Source: Panorpa germanica (lineage: Eukaryota; Arthropoda; Insecta; Mecoptera; Panorpidae). From it: a DNA stretch of 64,000 nucleotides. The translations under genes were made by a program, and so were the position numbers. Location of the stretch: the NCBI GenBank assembly GCA_963678705.1, contig OY783210.1:20151331-20215330 (forward strand), given 5' to 3'. The stretch's first letter is position 1, and every line of letters starts with the position of its first letter. The notes beneath the pieces are model-generated. The model was not told the DNA's origin, ran no database searches, and worked only from the letters and a program-made list of their open reading frames with translations. This document shows positions 61,484 through 64,000 of the stretch, piece after piece.

Positions 61484-63579
61484 CTGAAAATTTGATATTA
61501 GAATAATTCTTTCGCTTAAAATTGTTTTACATTTTATTTTTCAAAACTTCAGCGTCATATATTTAATATTTTAGGGATAAAAAAGTTGATTATTTATATA
61601 AATATTAATAAGGGGTTAGATTTCGAAAGCAAATAAAATTGTGTATTTGAGATTATATGGATATGGCTTGCAGCTAAAGACCAATCTCTTTATCTTTAAT
61701 CAAAATGTAAAAAACATAATCAAATTCTATGAAAACATATAAATGTTTTGTGGGACCAAAATAGAAGCACACATTCTACTTGGAATTAAAATACTACTCA
61801 AACTTTCACTCAGTCACAAATGGGAAATTTTGACATTGGCTTTTTTACCTCCAAGCCACGAATATATTGCTACGTACAAAACTAATACATAAGTACAAGA
61901 TATCAAGCGTCTTTCACATTTATTTAATGACATTGAAAGAATATATTAAGTTTCAATAAGTAAAAAATTTAACGACAAGCAACACACCAATTTACGATTT
62001 GAGTTTAGCGGAAATTCATTAAAATTCTAGGGAGTTTCCAAAAATTACTAAAATGGAGAAAAAGGATATCAAGTTTCAACAGATCATGTGATATTCTGGC
62101 ATATCCCCTTTATTATATTCGCAGACAAGTTCTATCAAAATCTCCCAGCGAACTTTGTTCAGCTTTAAGAATATTTTAATTATTCAGTACAATGCAATAC
62201 CAAAGACAGCTTGTCCATTTTCTTTTTACATTTCTATTTTTTTCTCAGATTTCATATTTTCATATATGATACAAGTTCGTACTTTTTATCCACATATTTT
62301 TACTGTAGCGCATACAGTGAGGCAACTCTCTTATGGCTGGTATACGTTAAGGGTGTATGACAGTATATATATGGGTGCCAGGGTGGCTTAGGGGTAGTTT
62401 TGAATCCACGGAAACTCTAGGGAACTAAAGAAGGGTGTCCTATTCTGCTGGTACCTAGATCTACCTGCTGTAGGTAGACAATCGCGTGCTTTTAAATTCT
62501 TATGTCTATGGAAGGATTCAGAGGGTTGGGGAGGGGAAAACTAAGCCAATGGTCAATAAATTGTATACGTAAATTATATTCAATTCGCGAAAGCAATTAT
62601 GTGAAAATTTAGAGCTTTGTGGACATCCGAAGGAGACACATTTTTTGTCTGATCGTATTATATAATAGCAATCTTAAAATAACAACAAGTATTCAAAAAT
62701 GGTGGTGACGTAGTCTACACAATTGACGTCATCTACAACTGTAATCGTAATACGTAGTCGTTATGTATTATGTAAACATAAACACTAGTAGGTATTCAAT
62801 GCATAACAAAAGTATTTTAAAAATGTATACAAAAATATTTCTAGCTGTTATACCTATACATATATTCACTTTCAATATAGATATGTGAAATATGAAAAAA
62901 TAATATTGAAAAGTGTTTCTTATTTTTTTTTCTTCTAAATATTTTAAAGTTTAGTAACAGTATTAAGTATATAATAATTAAGTAACAATAATTAAGTATA
63001 TACTTTGTTAATTTACTAATAAAAGCTTAAAATATATTTGTTACGTAGAGTGCTGGGCTCAATTATATTTCTTTAATTGAAGTTATCACAAAAATCTAAT
63101 TTGTGTTTATTTTAAAACTTTATTATGATAACTAATTACTAAAAAAGTCGTTAATATTTTTAACGTTGTTATAGAGGGGCCTACTATATTAATGAGTACG
63201 TCGTTTTCATATCTATCTTAAATAAGAGCTTTACTTCAGAAATGGAATTTTATTTTAAAAAATGACTTCTTTTCTAAGTAAATATACTAATATAACTATA
63301 TTAATAAAGTTAAAATGAATAAATAATTTTATTAAATAAAGAATTTATCTCACATTATTAAAAAGCATTATCAACAAAGCTTTTTTATTACAAAGCTTAA
63401 TCCCTCATATTGTATTGTAATTATTCTTAATCAAGTATATAAAATAAAAAGCTACAATTTATTAAAAAGTTTACAAAAAAAAAAAAATGATTTGATTCCG
63501 AACAAACATTCAGGTCCTATGAATTATTTCCCGATGTATGGAAAACTGGAAAAGAATGAATATTGAAGGCGCATGCATC
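61484..63579. other. Non-genic stretch
   Basis: No gene is supported; the + strand frame at 62,155-62,391 is Phe/Ile-rich chance sequence. Confidence 0.5.
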
Positions 63580-63830
63580 CATCGGGTTCGTACGTGAAAA
63601 TACGTATACCATTCCCGTATAGGACTGCTGTGAGGTGGTTGTAGAGGGTGGCAGTCTGTAAGAGTGAGGGTGATGGGGACGGTGATGGTGATGGTGTGAG
63701 CGATGGTGTATTGTGTAAGCCGAAAGGGGTGCTACGATAGCGGTACATCCCCTTTAATACAAACAGACCGGAGTGTAACCGTCGGGGCAAGGTGCTGCAT
63801 TGTACTTATATAAAACGGTTAATTTTGTTA
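63580..63830 (-). other. GC-rich block with TATA-like box and ATCACC simple repeat
   Basis: Read on the minus strand, TTTTATATAAGTACAATGCA begins a GC-rich segment that passes through a run of CATCACCATCACCGTCCCCA. An 88-codon frame there (from 63,790) has a Ser-Pro repeat and then HLTAVLYGNGIRIFTYEPDG. A TATA-like box beside a GC-rich block is compatible with a promoter and first exon, but no donor or homology supports it. Confidence 0.25.
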
Positions 63831-64000
63831 TTTACTATAAACTAACTCTATTTATATATTGTTCATTTAGTGTATACCTATATGGTACCTATTAGGATCT
63901 ACTAAAGGGTTTCAAACCGCTTTATTTAATCAGGTGAATAGAAGTATATTAAATCTTTGCTAATCACTGATTGGTTTCAAGAATTTATTAAGGTAAGTAT

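Noticed and set aside
62373..62410. TGGCTTAGGGGTAG resembling a tRNA A box followed by a B-box-like TTTTGAATCC
   Set aside because: The two boxes are only a few bases apart and no cloverleaf can be formed, so it is not a tRNA or a clear tRNA-derived SINE.
1..64000. CRISPR arrays, bacterial operons, rRNA genes or an integrated virus
   Set aside because: No spaced identical repeats, no gene clusters, no rRNA-like sequence and no viral protein frame were seen.

Overview
The window is AT-rich nuclear DNA (no count made; GC looks below about one third) from an animal, almost certainly an insect. It has one clear spliced gene, long non-coding stretches, and a dense mixture of short inverted-repeat DNA transposons, two mariner-type elements and 3' fragments of insect-type LINEs. 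The order cannot be fixed from the sequence alone. There is no operon, CRISPR array, tRNA or rRNA. Nearly all open frames of 60-120 codons are chance frames in AT-rich DNA.

The only confidently complete gene is at 25,406-26,967 (+ strand). It is a two-exon RYBP/YAF2 homologue of 157 codons with an N-terminal RanBP2-type zinc finger and the C-terminal RING1-binding segment of Polycomb repressive complex 1. A GT-AG intron of 1,088 bp separates the exons, and poly(A) signals follow at 27,190 and 27,356.

On the opposite strand I see three very short candidate exons of 38, 39 and 44 nt (53,484-53,521; 33,519-33,557; 22,413-22,456). Each has good splice signals, and their phases join in one open frame. 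If real, they belong to a host gene of more than 30 kb whose identity I do not recognise, and RYBP is nested antisense in one of its introns. A 54-nt exon-like block at 61,430-61,483, ending in ATG AGT before a strong donor, could be an upstream exon. Two weaker + strand exon candidates lie at 3,309-3,402 and 11,418-11,501.

Mobile DNA, region by region. 0-6 kb: a TA-flanked MITE family (A; 869, 5,795 and again 56,503) and a young mariner with 111-bp inverted ends and a large internal deletion (2,368-2,954). 8-20 kb: a LINE fragment, MITE family B (9,239; 17,866; 18,227; also 33,776), a 105-bp MITE, an old direct repeat (13,786/15,370), and a foldback MITE with a perfect 8-bp target duplication (19,362-19,784). 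24-48 kb: family E elements with AATGGGCTTGTGTCC ends (24,038; 42,346; 47,220, plus fragments) and several LINE 3' ends. 49.5-51.6 kb: a 2.03-kb mariner-like element whose two arms are about 700-bp inverted copies carrying the transposase 3' end. 53-64 kb: mostly unassigned, with MITE A, a CRE palindrome, and two GC-richer blocks at 60.6 and 63.6 kb.
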